Of a stretch of DNA of 64,000 bases, positions 8,752 through 16,153 are shown piece by piece. The DNA comes from Pseudomonadota bacterium (GTDB taxonomy: Bacteria > Myxococcota_A > UBA796 > GCA-2862545). The stretch is taken from NCBI GenBank assembly GCA_005776945.1, contig SXOB01000090.1, positions 1 to 64,000 on the forward strand. The letters are read 5' to 3'. The notes under the pieces are model-generated. The model was given only the letters and a program-made list of their open reading frames with translations. It was not told where the DNA came from and did no database searches. How positions within the stretch are numbered: the first letter of the stretch is position 1; every line of letters starts with the position of its first letter. Both the position numbers and the translations under genes were made by a program.

Positions 8752-10049
8752 CGAAACACGTCGTCATCGTCGGCAACGGTATCGCGGGCTCGGAAGCCGC
8801 CCGCGAGGCGCGCCGGGTCGATCCCAACGCCCGAATCACGGTCCTGTCCGAAGAGTCGGACCGCCCCTTTTCGCGGCCGGGCCTCATGTACGCGGCGTGC
8901 GGACAAATGGCACCGGCCGACCTGTTTCCCTTTGGGGACGCCCCGGCGACGCGGGCGGCCCTGACGGGCGTCGATGTCGCCAACCGGCGCGTCTTGCGCT
9001 TGGACGGCGACCCCATCGCCTACGATGCGCTCGTCCTCGCGTGCGGCTCGCGGCCGCGGCGTCCGGCCTGGTCGGGCATCGACCTGGCGGGCATCGGCCA
9101 CTTCGTCAGCTGGCAGGACCTCGTCTGGTTCGAAGCAGAGGTCCACGGCCACGGCATCGCGGATGCACCCATCCCAGGCGCCAGCGATTCCCCCTACCGC
9201 GCCCGCCCAGCCCGGCAGGGCCATCGGCCCTCTCATCCCGTCGTCATCGGCGGCGGGCTCGTCGGCATCGAGGCCGTAGAAGTCCTCGTCGCCGCGGGCC
9301 TCAAGCCCACCTTCCTGCTCCGCGACGACGCCTTCTGGCCCATTGCACTTTCGACACGCGAATCGGAGGTCGTCGTAGAGCGACTCCGCCACGACGGCGT
9401 CGACGTGCACACCCGTGTCCACGTCGAGGGCTTCGCTGGGGACGGCCGCGTCGAGCAGGTCCGCACCGACGGCGGAGACATCGCGTGCGATTTCGCGGTC
9501 GTCGCGGTCGGCGTCGAACCCCACACGCGCTGGCTCGCCGACTCGGGCTTGAACTTCGCCCACGGGGGCATCGTCGTCGACGCCACCATGTCTGCCGCGC
9601 CGGGCGTCTGGGCCGCCGGCGACGCCGCCGCTTTGCCCAGCCCATCCGGCCACCGGCCGTGGCCCCTTTGGTACGCCGCCCGCGACACCGGACGCGTCGC
9701 GGGCGTCTGCGCTGCCGGCGGCCTTGCACGCTGGGAGCGCGGTGTTCCGACGAATGCCGCTCGCCTCGCCGACATGGACTACCTGACGGCAGGCGAAATG
9801 GACGGCGACGCCACGTGGTTCGATGAAGAGCGCGGCCCCGTACACTCCACCCTCCGCATCGCGTTGCGCAACGGTCGCATCGTCGGCTTCACGTCGCTCG
9901 GACGGCGTTGGCATGTGGCAGCGATGGCACACATGATCCAGGAGGGCTGGACGCTGGGTAGGGTGCTCGACGCGCTGCCGACGGCGGCCTTCGACACGGA
10001 ATTCGTCACCCCCTACCGGCCCACCTCCAACGCTGGAATGCGCCCGTGA
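8748..10049 (+). CDS. FAD/NAD(P)-dependent oxidoreductase (nitrite/rubredoxin reductase-like)
   Basis: A 433-residue cytoplasmic flavoprotein of the pyridine nucleotide-disulphide oxidoreductase fold. The N-terminal FAD Rossmann motif is VGNGIAGSEAAREA, followed by SEESDRPFSRPGL. A second nucleotide-binding motif, VIGGGLVGIEAVEVL, sits mid-protein, and the FAD C-terminal motif is VWAAGDAAALP. No redox-active Cys pair is seen, as in the ferredoxin/rubredoxin/nitrite reductase-type subfamily. The GTG start overlaps the previous stop by four bases, and its own stop overlaps the polyferredoxin gene as GTGA. It most likely passes electrons between NAD(P)H and the membrane iron-sulphur protein; the direction is unknown. 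Confidence 0.87.
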   Translation: MTKHVVIVGNGIAGSEAAREARRVDPNARITVLSEESDRPFSRPGLMYAACGQMAPADLFPFGDAPATRAALTGVDVANRRVLRLDGDPIAYDALVLACGSRPRRPAWSGIDLAGIGHFVSWQDLVWFEAEVHGHGIADAPIPGASDSPYRARPARQGHRPSHPVVIGGGLVGIEAVEVLVAAGLKPTFLLRDDAFWPIALSTRESEVVVERLRHDGVDVHTRVHVEGFAGDGRVEQVRTDGGDIACDFAVVAVGVEPHTRWLADSGLNFAHGGIVVDATMSAAPGVWAAGDAAALPSPSGHRPWPLWYAARDTGRVAGVCAAGGLARWERGVPTNAARLADMDYLTAGEMDGDATWFDEERGPVHSTLRIALRNGRIVGFTSLGRRWHVAAMAHMIQEGWTLGRVLDALPTAAFDTEFVTPYRPTSNAGMRP

Positions 10050-11116
10050 ACCAACAGGGAACGATCGGTCTGCGCGACGATCGCGCCGGATGGCGACAGC
10101 GCGGCGCATCGGCGTGGGCACTCTCCGCACTGCTGATCGGCAGCTACTGCGTCCTGTACTGGACGAACTGGCTGGACCCGGTCGCGACCGCGTTGGGCCT
10201 GCGCCACAAGTGGTTCCTCTACGGAGCGCTCTACACGTTGGCCATGGGCTTTGGCGCCATCGGTGCACTTCGCCGCCACGGCAACAGCCGCTACCAGCGA
10301 ATCCGCATCGCCGTGAACGTCGGTGTCCAGGCCATCTTCGGCTTCACGATTCCGTTCGTCCTGCCGCTCGTCGACCAACCCGAAGCCTACCTCAGCTACT
10401 TCTGGCCCCTGAAACTCGACGCCCTGTTCCCCCACAGCCTCGCCGAGATGCCGATGGGGCTCGCCGTCTGGTCGATCGGCGGGAGCTTCATCCTGGCGCC
10501 CTTCGCCGCCCTCATCTGGGGCAAACGTTGGTACTGCTCCTGGATCTGCGGCTGCGGCGGCTTGGCGAACACGTTTGGCGACCCTTGGCGGCACCTCTCG
10601 AGTCGATCGCCGACGGCTTGGCGCTTCGAGCAGGTCGCAGTCCATGCCACCCTGCTGATCGCGCTCCTCGTGACGGCGCTCGTTTGGGTTGGCCAACTCC
10701 AAGGCGGGGCCGCCGGCGCGACCGGAGAATCGGCCCGAAGCTGGTACGGCTTCGCCGTCGGAAGCCTGCTCAGCGGCGTCATCGGGACCGGCCTCTACCC
10801 GCTCCTTGGACCCCGCACTTGGTGCCGGTACTTCTGCCCCATGGCCGCGGTCCTTGGCCTCGCCCAGCGCGCTGGCCGCTTTCGGGTCGCCGTACAGCCA
10901 GGCCTTTGCATCGCGTGCGGCAACTGCTCGACGGCCTGCGAAATGGGCATCGACGTGCGCGCGTACGCGATGGCCGACGCGACGTTCACGCGTGCATCGT
11001 GTGTGGGCTGCGGCATGTGTGCCCACGTCTGCCCCCGGGGAGTCCTGCGGATCGAATCCACGACGCGATTGCACCCCGAGTACGCCCGCGCCGGCCACGT
11101 CGTCGTCGACCTCTGA
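10046..11116 (+). CDS. Membrane-bound polyferredoxin (NapH/RdxA-like 4Fe-4S protein)
   Basis: A 356-residue inner-membrane protein with about five hydrophobic segments. Cys motifs follow the NapH/NosR/CcoG pattern: WYCSWICGCGG and WCRYFCPMA at membrane borders, then two ferredoxin-type clusters, CIACGNCSTACEMG and CVGCGMCAHVCPRG, near the C-terminus. It should move electrons across or along the membrane. The four-base overlap with the flavoprotein gene indicates a two-protein electron-transfer module. What accepts or donates the electrons outside is not shown here; the neighbouring di-haem protein is one candidate. Confidence 0.88.
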   Translation: MNQQGTIGLRDDRAGWRQRGASAWALSALLIGSYCVLYWTNWLDPVATALGLRHKWFLYGALYTLAMGFGAIGALRRHGNSRYQRIRIAVNVGVQAIFGFTIPFVLPLVDQPEAYLSYFWPLKLDALFPHSLAEMPMGLAVWSIGGSFILAPFAALIWGKRWYCSWICGCGGLANTFGDPWRHLSSRSPTAWRFEQVAVHATLLIALLVTALVWVGQLQGGAAGATGESARSWYGFAVGSLLSGVIGTGLYPLLGPRTWCRYFCPMAAVLGLAQRAGRFRVAVQPGLCIACGNCSTACEMGIDVRAYAMADATFTRASCVGCGMCAHVCPRGVLRIESTTRLHPEYARAGHVVVDL

Positions 11117-11120
11117 GCCC

Positions 11121-12452
11121 CTACGGGATGTCCCCGGCGAGCACGGCTTCGTAGCGTTCGGCAACCTCGGCCTCTTCGTCGAGCCCAGCCGCGCGAACGA
11201 GATCAAGCGCCTCTCGCAAGGCGGCGACGGCGTCCGCTTGTCGGCCGGTTCTCGCCAAGCCAAGCCCGTAGGTGTCGAGCATCGTGCCACGCAGGCCGGG
11301 GTCGGCGTCCAGCGGGAGTAGCGACAGGGCGCGCTTCACCAACGCCACGGCGCGTGGGTCCTGGCTCCGGTCGGGCCCCATCAGCAATCGCCACGCAAGC
11401 AGATTGTGGGCGACGGCATCGTCTGGACTCAGGGCCACCCAACGCTCCGCGACCCGCAACAAGCCCGGTGCGTCGTCGCCGTGGGACGCGATGAGGGCGG
11501 ATGCCAACACGCTCACCTCGAGCGGGTCCTCCACCTTCTCCGCCAGCTCGTGAACAAGCACCTCGGCGTCTGCCCGCTGGCCCGCGGCGACGAGCCGATC
11601 GACGGCTGCCATGCCCGACATGGCGCCAAGCCAGCCGCCTTGCTCTCGTGCGCGCTCGGCCTGCCAGGCACCAAGGTCGCGGTCGAGCGTCGTCAGGGCC
11701 ACACCGCCGTCGCGCGCCGCCATCAGGGCCGCAATCATCGGAACAGCTGCCGCCGCCCACACACCCGTGAGGCTCTGCGGTCTCTTGGACGGCCCGCGCC
11801 AAACGGTAGCCAAGGCGAGGCCAGCGCCAAAACCGAACAGATGGGCCCCGTTGTCGACAACGGGCCACGCCGCCTGGGTGAGCGCGCCGAGGGCGAATGT
11901 CACGAGGACGGACATCGTCAGCGTCTCGCCCAAGTTCCGCCGCAACCGTTGTTGCAGCCCTCGCTCACCATACCAGGTGTTGCCGAGGACGAGTCCGGCC
12001 AAGCCAAGGATGGCGCCGGAGGCGCCGACACCCGTGACCGCCTGCCCATAGAAAAAGGTCATCGTGCCCAACCCACCGACCAGGCCGCAGGCCACGTAGG
12101 CCATCCACATGCGCCGAGGGCCGTGAATTCGCTCGACGAGGCCGCCGAGTTGCACGAGCGCCACCCCGTTGAGGCCGAGGTGGAGAAGACCCCCATGGAG
12201 CCAAGGCCCCGTCGCCACCCGCCACACTTCGCCTTCGTCCACGACGCGATCGGGCCGCAGCGCGCCAAGCCTCGTCAGAATCGCGACCGAATCGCCGTCG
12301 CCGAGCCCCAGCTGCGCCGCATGGACTGCGACGAGGACGGCGAGGATGAACCCCGTCCAGCGCTGCGTCCGCGGCGGTACCGCCCGCACACGCAGGAAGC
12401 GAATCGGCAGGCGACGACGACGCCGGCCTCGAACATCACCCGTGTTCCGCAC
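11121..12452 (-). CDS. Rhomboid intramembrane serine protease with C-terminal helical domain
   Basis: A 443-residue protein. The first 230 residues are a six-helix rhomboid core (S54): the L1 loop with WRVATGPWLHGGLLHLGLN, the nucleophile motif GVGASGAILGL, and the catalytic His in NGAHLFGFGAGL. The remaining 200 or so residues are soluble and helix-rich with TPR-like spacing (AERWVALSPDDAVAHNLLAW, GLGLARTGRQADAVAALREAL). GTG 12452 was chosen because it leaves a normal gap to the upstream gene; ATG 12524 would add 24 residues and overlap it by 47 bases. It cleaves transmembrane substrates, which are unknown. Confidence 0.87.
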   Translation of the reverse strand: MRNTGDVRGRRRRRLPIRFLRVRAVPPRTQRWTGFILAVLVAVHAAQLGLGDGDSVAILTRLGALRPDRVVDEGEVWRVATGPWLHGGLLHLGLNGVALVQLGGLVERIHGPRRMWMAYVACGLVGGLGTMTFFYGQAVTGVGASGAILGLAGLVLGNTWYGERGLQQRLRRNLGETLTMSVLVTFALGALTQAAWPVVDNGAHLFGFGAGLALATVWRGPSKRPQSLTGVWAAAAVPMIAALMAARDGGVALTTLDRDLGAWQAERAREQGGWLGAMSGMAAVDRLVAAGQRADAEVLVHELAEKVEDPLEVSVLASALIASHGDDAPGLLRVAERWVALSPDDAVAHNLLAWRLLMGPDRSQDPRAVALVKRALSLLPLDADPGLRGTMLDTYGLGLARTGRQADAVAALREALDLVRAAGLDEEAEVAERYEAVLAGDIP

Positions 12453-12477
12453 GCCGCCGGAGATCGGGCGACCGCCG

Positions 12478-13404
12478 TCAGAACTGTCGGGGATCCAGCA
12501 CCAGGAAGCTCGTCGTGATGACAAAGCCGGCCACCGGGCCTCCCGAGGCGCCGGGAAGCGGTGTGAAGAAGCCGCTCGCGTCCTCCTCGATCACCCCGCA
12601 TTCCTGGGCGTGCGTAAACGCGTAGCCCACTTCGTAGACCAGGCTCCCCGCCGACAGGTAGGACCCCATCACGTAGGGTTCCCATTCGGTCGCCCAATCG
12701 TCTCCACCCATCGTCACGGCCGTGCGAATGTCAGCTTCGAGTGCCGCCAACTCACCGACACCAATGCCCCAGATCCGCTCCTCGATCCAGTCGCGCAGGT
12801 CGGCGCTGCCACCCCAGGCGGCCGCATTTACGGTCCCACACAGCCCCGCATCCCCCGTCCCGGCGGCCAGCTCCAAGCGCCAAGCCTGGTAGACTTCGCC
12901 GCCCTCACCCGCCGCGTCCCAGGTCGCTGCCGAAACGTCGTCCAGCACCGCATCGTAGAAGATGATGCAAATGGCCGCCACCGACGCATCGTAGAACGTG
13001 AAAACGACGTGGGCCGGAATGTCGCCGTCGCCGCTGTCGGCTTCTACGAACGGGCTGTTGAGGTCGTACACGTCCTCCCCATAGACCAAGCCGAACAGGT
13101 CCACAGAAATATACGATGGCTGGATCACGCCCGCGACAGGCCCCGATTCCATGACGTCGACGTCCGGGTAGTCGCAGTCCCCAGGCGTCGTGCCACCGCC
13201 ACCGCCACCGCCCCCACCACCACCACCGCCGCCACCCGGGGTCGTGTCGTCCGTCGTGTCCGTCCCGCCGCCGCCACCGCCGCCGCCCCCACCACCATCC
13301 GTAGACGTGTCTGGCAGGTCGGTGCCACCGTCGAGATTCAGGGGCGTCAGACCGCCCACACACCCGGCGGCGAGGAGCCACACGGCGGGTCGAAATGCGC
13401 GCAT
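12478..13404 (-). CDS. Lipoprotein with two poly-glycine linkers, unknown function
   Basis: A 308-residue predicted lipoprotein (lipobox LLAAGC, Cys15), with ATG 13404 behind GGGGAGG on the minus strand. After the anchor come two Gly runs of 11 and 15 residues separated by a Thr/Asp segment. These form a flexible stalk carrying a globular domain of about 230 residues that I do not recognise. The domain has many Asp and aromatic residues and a few Cys (CDYPD, CIIF, LCGT, ECGV). A longer reading from 13539 lacks a signal peptide and was rejected. Confidence 0.75.
   Translation of the reverse strand: MRAFRPAVWLLAAGCVGGLTPLNLDGGTDLPDTSTDGGGGGGGGGGGTDTTDDTTPGGGGGGGGGGGGGGGTTPGDCDYPDVDVMESGPVAGVIQPSYISVDLFGLVYGEDVYDLNSPFVEADSGDGDIPAHVVFTFYDASVAAICIIFYDAVLDDVSAATWDAAGEGGEVYQAWRLELAAGTGDAGLCGTVNAAAWGGSADLRDWIEERIWGIGVGELAALEADIRTAVTMGGDDWATEWEPYVMGSYLSAGSLVYEVGYAFTHAQECGVIEEDASGFFTPLPGASGGPVAGFVITTSFLVLDPRQF
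13192..13298 (-). repeat. Two GGN/GGC-type poly-glycine codon tracts
   Basis: On the minus strand, two runs of consecutive glycine codons encode 15 and 11 Gly. Such near-mononucleotide triplet tracts can expand or contract, so the stalk length of the lipoprotein may vary between strains. Confidence 0.8.
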
Positions 13405-13457
13405 GGGCGCCTCCCCGCCGGCGCTATCACCGCCCTTCAGGTTGCGCAGCGATCGCG

Positions 13458-13486
13458 TTGACATGACGCTGACACGCCGACATTCT
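13458..13486 (+). promoter_or_regulatory. Sigma70-type promoter of the calcium-repeat protein
   Basis: TTGACA (13458-13463), a 17-base spacer, then CATTCT (13481-13486), lying 46 bases before the ATG at 13533. Confidence 0.55.
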
Positions 13487-13532
13487 CCTGTCTTTTCACC
13501 GATCGGGGCCAAAACTCGGGTAGCATGCGAGC

Positions 13533-15242
13533 ATGACAAACCTCCTCATTGCGTTGTCCCTCACGTCGGCCCGCGCCGCAGAGAACGTCGGCGTGTGGAT
13601 CATCGAGACGCCTGTGAGCGCCACCTTTCTGACGCCCCTACTGGAAGACCAGTGGATGAACAGCGTCAACATTGCCATCGACCCGGCCGACGGTCTGCTG
13701 AGCAGCCCCGTCTGGAACCAGGGCTACGGCAACGCCTCCCAGTTCACAGAAGTCGACTTCACGTACGCCGGCGCCGTCGAGAACGGGCCCGGTCATGACC
13801 TCGCGATCTTCGAAGCGTTCTACATCGGCGATCGCCCAGACTACACGATCACGACCGATCACGACGCTCATGTGGCGGGCGCCACCGTACCCGCGACCGA
13901 CTTCGTCGACGTCGGCGCGACCTACCTGCTCTACGTCAACTACACGGGCCCGTTCGAAGGTGCCGTCTATGGCGCCCTCATCGACCTGTCCGACGCAGGC
14001 GTCCCCGACGGCGTCAGCGTCGACGTCATCCGCATGCGCACCGACGACGACCAGGGCGATCCGCTCAGCCTCGCCCGATTCATCTGCACCGACGACGACA
14101 TCGACAGCGTATGCAACGAGGACGACCTGTGTCCTGGCCATGACGACCGCCTCGATACCGACGGGGACCACCTGATCGACGGTTGCGACGCCTGCCCCAA
14201 GGACCCCGAGCCGTCGGACGACGACCACGACGGCGTGTGCGACGGCGACGATGCCTGCCCCGGCCATCCCGACTCCGACGACGTGGATATCGACGGCCTC
14301 CCCGACGAGTGCGATGCGTGCCCCGACGACCCGGCACCGTCTGACGCCGACGGCGACGGCTCGTGTGACGCCGACGATCTCTGCCCGGGTGAGGACGACC
14401 ACGACGACCCCGACGGCGACGGCGTCCCAAGCGGCTGCGACACCTGCCCCACCGACGCGCCGCCCGACGACGACGACCTCGATGGCGTCTGTGACGCCGA
14501 CGACGCCTGCCCGGGCGAAAACGACACGCTGGACGGCGACGGCGACGGCGCCCCCGACGCCTGCGACCCGTGTCCCGTCGATGCGGCGCCGAACGACGAC
14601 GTCGACGGCGACGGATCCTGCAACGCAAACGACCTTTGCCCCGGCGAGGATGACGGCGCCGACCTGGACCTCGACACCGTCCCGGACGCCTGCGACCCGT
14701 GCCCGGCCGACGCGCTCGACGACTCCGACGGCGACGGCAGTTGCGACAGCGACGACGTCTGCCCCGGTTTTGACGACCTTGCCGACGGCGACGCCGACGG
14801 CCTGGCCGACGGCTGCGACGCCTGTCCCATGCCCGGCGACACCGACGCCGACGCCGATGGCGCCTGCCCGCCCACCGATTGCAACGACGCCAACGACTCC
14901 GTCTTCCCTGGCGCCGACGAAGGCTGCAATGGCCTCGATGACGACTGCGACGGCTTTCCCGGCATCGAAGAAGCCGACGCCGACGGCGACGGCCTCGCCA
15001 CATGCGAAGGAGACTGCGACGACGGCGACGCCGACGCGTTCCCAGGCGCCACAGACACGTGCGGCGACGCCATCGACCAGGACTGCGACGGCCGTGACAC
15101 GCCCTGCACCGACCCTCTCCAGTTCGAACCCATCGAGGAGGAGGGAGGCTGCAACTGCGACAACTCAGGCGCCCCACGACCTTGGGCGCTTTCGAGCCTC
15201 GTGCTCCTGGCCGGCCTCCGTCGCCGCCATCGCCGAAGCTGA
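13533..15242 (+). CDS. Thrombospondin type 3/MopE-repeat surface protein with MYXO-CTERM-like tail
   Basis: A 569-residue secreted protein. A short signal peptide (MTNLLIALSLTSARA) is followed by a globular N-domain (about 20-185). Then come some ten thrombospondin type 3 calcium-binding units (pattern D.DGDG.CDADDLCPGEDD) across about 190-435, and two MopE-like metal-binding units (GCNGLDDDCDG, TCGDAIDQDCDG). The C-terminus has GGCNCDN, a hydrophobic stretch of about 12 residues and an Arg/His cluster, as in MYXO-CTERM tails. In Myxococcota these tails are cut by myxosortase to anchor the protein on the cell surface. The protein is very acidic and presumably needs Ca2+ to fold. The function of the N-domain is unknown. 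Confidence 0.88.
   Translation: MTNLLIALSLTSARAAENVGVWIIETPVSATFLTPLLEDQWMNSVNIAIDPADGLLSSPVWNQGYGNASQFTEVDFTYAGAVENGPGHDLAIFEAFYIGDRPDYTITTDHDAHVAGATVPATDFVDVGATYLLYVNYTGPFEGAVYGALIDLSDAGVPDGVSVDVIRMRTDDDQGDPLSLARFICTDDDIDSVCNEDDLCPGHDDRLDTDGDHLIDGCDACPKDPEPSDDDHDGVCDGDDACPGHPDSDDVDIDGLPDECDACPDDPAPSDADGDGSCDADDLCPGEDDHDDPDGDGVPSGCDTCPTDAPPDDDDLDGVCDADDACPGENDTLDGDGDGAPDACDPCPVDAAPNDDVDGDGSCNANDLCPGEDDGADLDLDTVPDACDPCPADALDDSDGDGSCDSDDVCPGFDDLADGDADGLADGCDACPMPGDTDADADGACPPTDCNDANDSVFPGADEGCNGLDDDCDGFPGIEEADADGDGLATCEGDCDDGDADAFPGATDTCGDAIDQDCDGRDTPCTDPLQFEPIEEEGGCNCDNSGAPRPWALSSLVLLAGLRRRHRRS
14098..14850 (+). repeat. Coding repeats for thrombospondin type 3 units
   Basis: Degenerate tandem units of roughly 70-80 bases built from GAC/GGC/TGC codons encode Asp- and Cys-rich calcium repeats within the gene at 13533. 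They are a likely site of recombination and of spurious open frames on the other strand. Confidence 0.75.
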
Positions 15243-15280
15243 GCCAGCCCGCTAACAGGAGTAAACTCCGCCGAGGCGCC

Positions 15281-15919
15281 ATGACCATCGCTGTGATCGC
15301 CCTCATCGCGTGCACGTCGGACAGCCCGACGGACCCGCAAGGCACGGCACCCACCATGCCCAGTGGGTCCGGACCGGGCACCACCCCCCCGGGTTCTTGG
15401 CCACCGACGGACACGACGAGCTCGCCGGCGCCCGTGGACCCGGACGAGCTCTACGGCACGGTCCCGCCAAGCCCTGTCGACGCACCCGACTTCTCGGTCC
15501 AGAACCGCGACGAGACGCTGCGGTCGCGCGAAGACCTGCTCGGCCACCCCACGGTGATGTGGTTTTACCCGAAGGCCGGCACCACGGGTTGAACCATCGA
15601 GGGTTGCGGGTACCGCGACCTCCAGGAAGACTTCGACGCGCTTGGCGTGGCCATCGTTGGCGTCAGCTTTGACGAGCCCGAGGACACCGAGGAATGGGCC
15701 ATAGACCAGGAGTTCCTGTTCGAACTGTGGTCCGACGTCGACCGCATCCTCGCCGTCCACTACGGTGCGTCCGACGACTACGATGACAACGCACCCAGCC
15801 GCATCACCAAGCTGATCGGGGCCGACGGCTCGCTCCTCTTGGAGTACGTGGAGGACGTCTCGGTCGGCACGCACCCAGACGAGGTCCTCGAAGACTGCCA
15901 GATGTTGTTCCTTCCCTGA
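15281..15919 (+). CDS. Selenocysteine-containing peroxiredoxin (BCP/PrxQ-type) lipoprotein; TGA at 15590 = Sec104
   Basis: A 212-residue predicted selenoprotein interrupted only by an in-frame TGA at 15590-15592. Before the TGA the frame ends VMWFYPKAGTTG; after it the same frame continues TIEGCGYRDL. This is the BCP/PrxQ active site, in which the peroxidatic Cys follows TPG and the resolving Cys comes five residues later. So TGA replaces the peroxidatic Cys (Sec104) and Cys109 is the resolving residue. The conserved active-site Arg is Arg174 (SRITKLIGADG). The N-terminus is a lipoprotein signal (MTIAVIALIAC, Cys11) plus a Pro/Ser/Thr-rich linker to about residue 70, so the enzyme should act outside the inner membrane, reducing hydroperoxides. 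A possible SECIS hairpin follows at 15599. The gene is eight bases upstream of a second selenoprotein gene. A nonsense mutation is the alternative, but the position and the neighbour argue against it. Confidence 0.88.
15599..15622 (+). other. Candidate bacterial SECIS hairpin for Sec104
   Basis: Starting six bases after the TGA, 15599-15609 can pair with 15613-15622. This gives ten pairs including one G-U and one bulged G (15603), with apical loop GTA at 15610-15612. The loop is 18-20 bases from the UGA, within the known bSECIS range. High GC makes chance hairpins common, so this is supporting evidence only. Confidence 0.55.
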
Positions 15920-15927
15920 GGTCTGCC

Positions 15928-16152
15928 GTGGTCACCATCGCGTACTGCGTCGTTTGAAACTACCTCCCAAGGGCCGCCCGGGCGGCGGCCGCGATCGAGT
16001 TGCGAACCGGTGTCACGCCGACCCTGATCAAGGGTCGGAATGGCATTTTCGAAGTGCGCGTGGGCGACAGGCTCGTGGCCAAAAAGGGACCCGAGGGCTT
16101 CCCGGACGAAGAGGAAACGGCCTACGCGGTCGCCTTGGCGCTGGCGACCTGA
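15928..16152 (+). CDS. SelW-like (Rdx family) selenoprotein; TGA at 15955 = Sec10
   Basis: A 74-residue protein visible only if the TGA at 15955-15957 is read as selenocysteine. It starts at GTG 15928 with GAGG at 15918-15921 overlapping the previous stop. The N-terminus reads VVTIAYCVV-Sec-NYLPRA, the beta-strand then C-x-x-U loop of SelW/SelT/SelH thioredoxin-like proteins (Cys7, Sec10). It continues with a helix rich in Ala, then the family's GIFEVRVGDRLVAKK strands and GFPDEEE before the last helix. Length and every motif fit bacterial SelW-like proteins, which often have NYLPRA after the redox centre. There is no signal peptide, so it is cytoplasmic and probably a thiol redox protein. 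It ends two bases before the SDR gene. It contains no ordinary open frame of useful length, so it would escape normal annotation. Confidence 0.88.
15972..15990 (+). other. Candidate bacterial SECIS hairpin for Sec10 of the SelW-like gene
   Basis: GGCCGCC (15972-15978) pairs perfectly with GGCGGCC (15984-15990) around the G-rich loop CGGGC. The loop lies 22-26 bases downstream of the UGA. Position and loop fit bSECIS rules, but the GC richness limits its weight. Confidence 0.5.
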
Positions 16153-16153
16153 C

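Noticed and set aside
15590-15592. TGA as a nonsense mutation making the peroxiredoxin a pseudogene
   Set aside because: It falls exactly on the catalytic Cys, the rest of the frame is intact and conserved, and the next gene shows the same feature.
13967-15874. Long minus-strand open frame of 635 codons over the calcium repeats and the peroxiredoxin
   Set aside because: Its Ser/Pro-rich translation is a shadow of GAC/GGC repeat codons. It has no domain or ribosome site, and the plus strand carries recognised proteins.
16040-16153. Upstream start for the SDR gene
   Set aside because: The added residues are out-of-frame SelW-like coding sequence and precede the true GGTTGMG start of the SDR fold.
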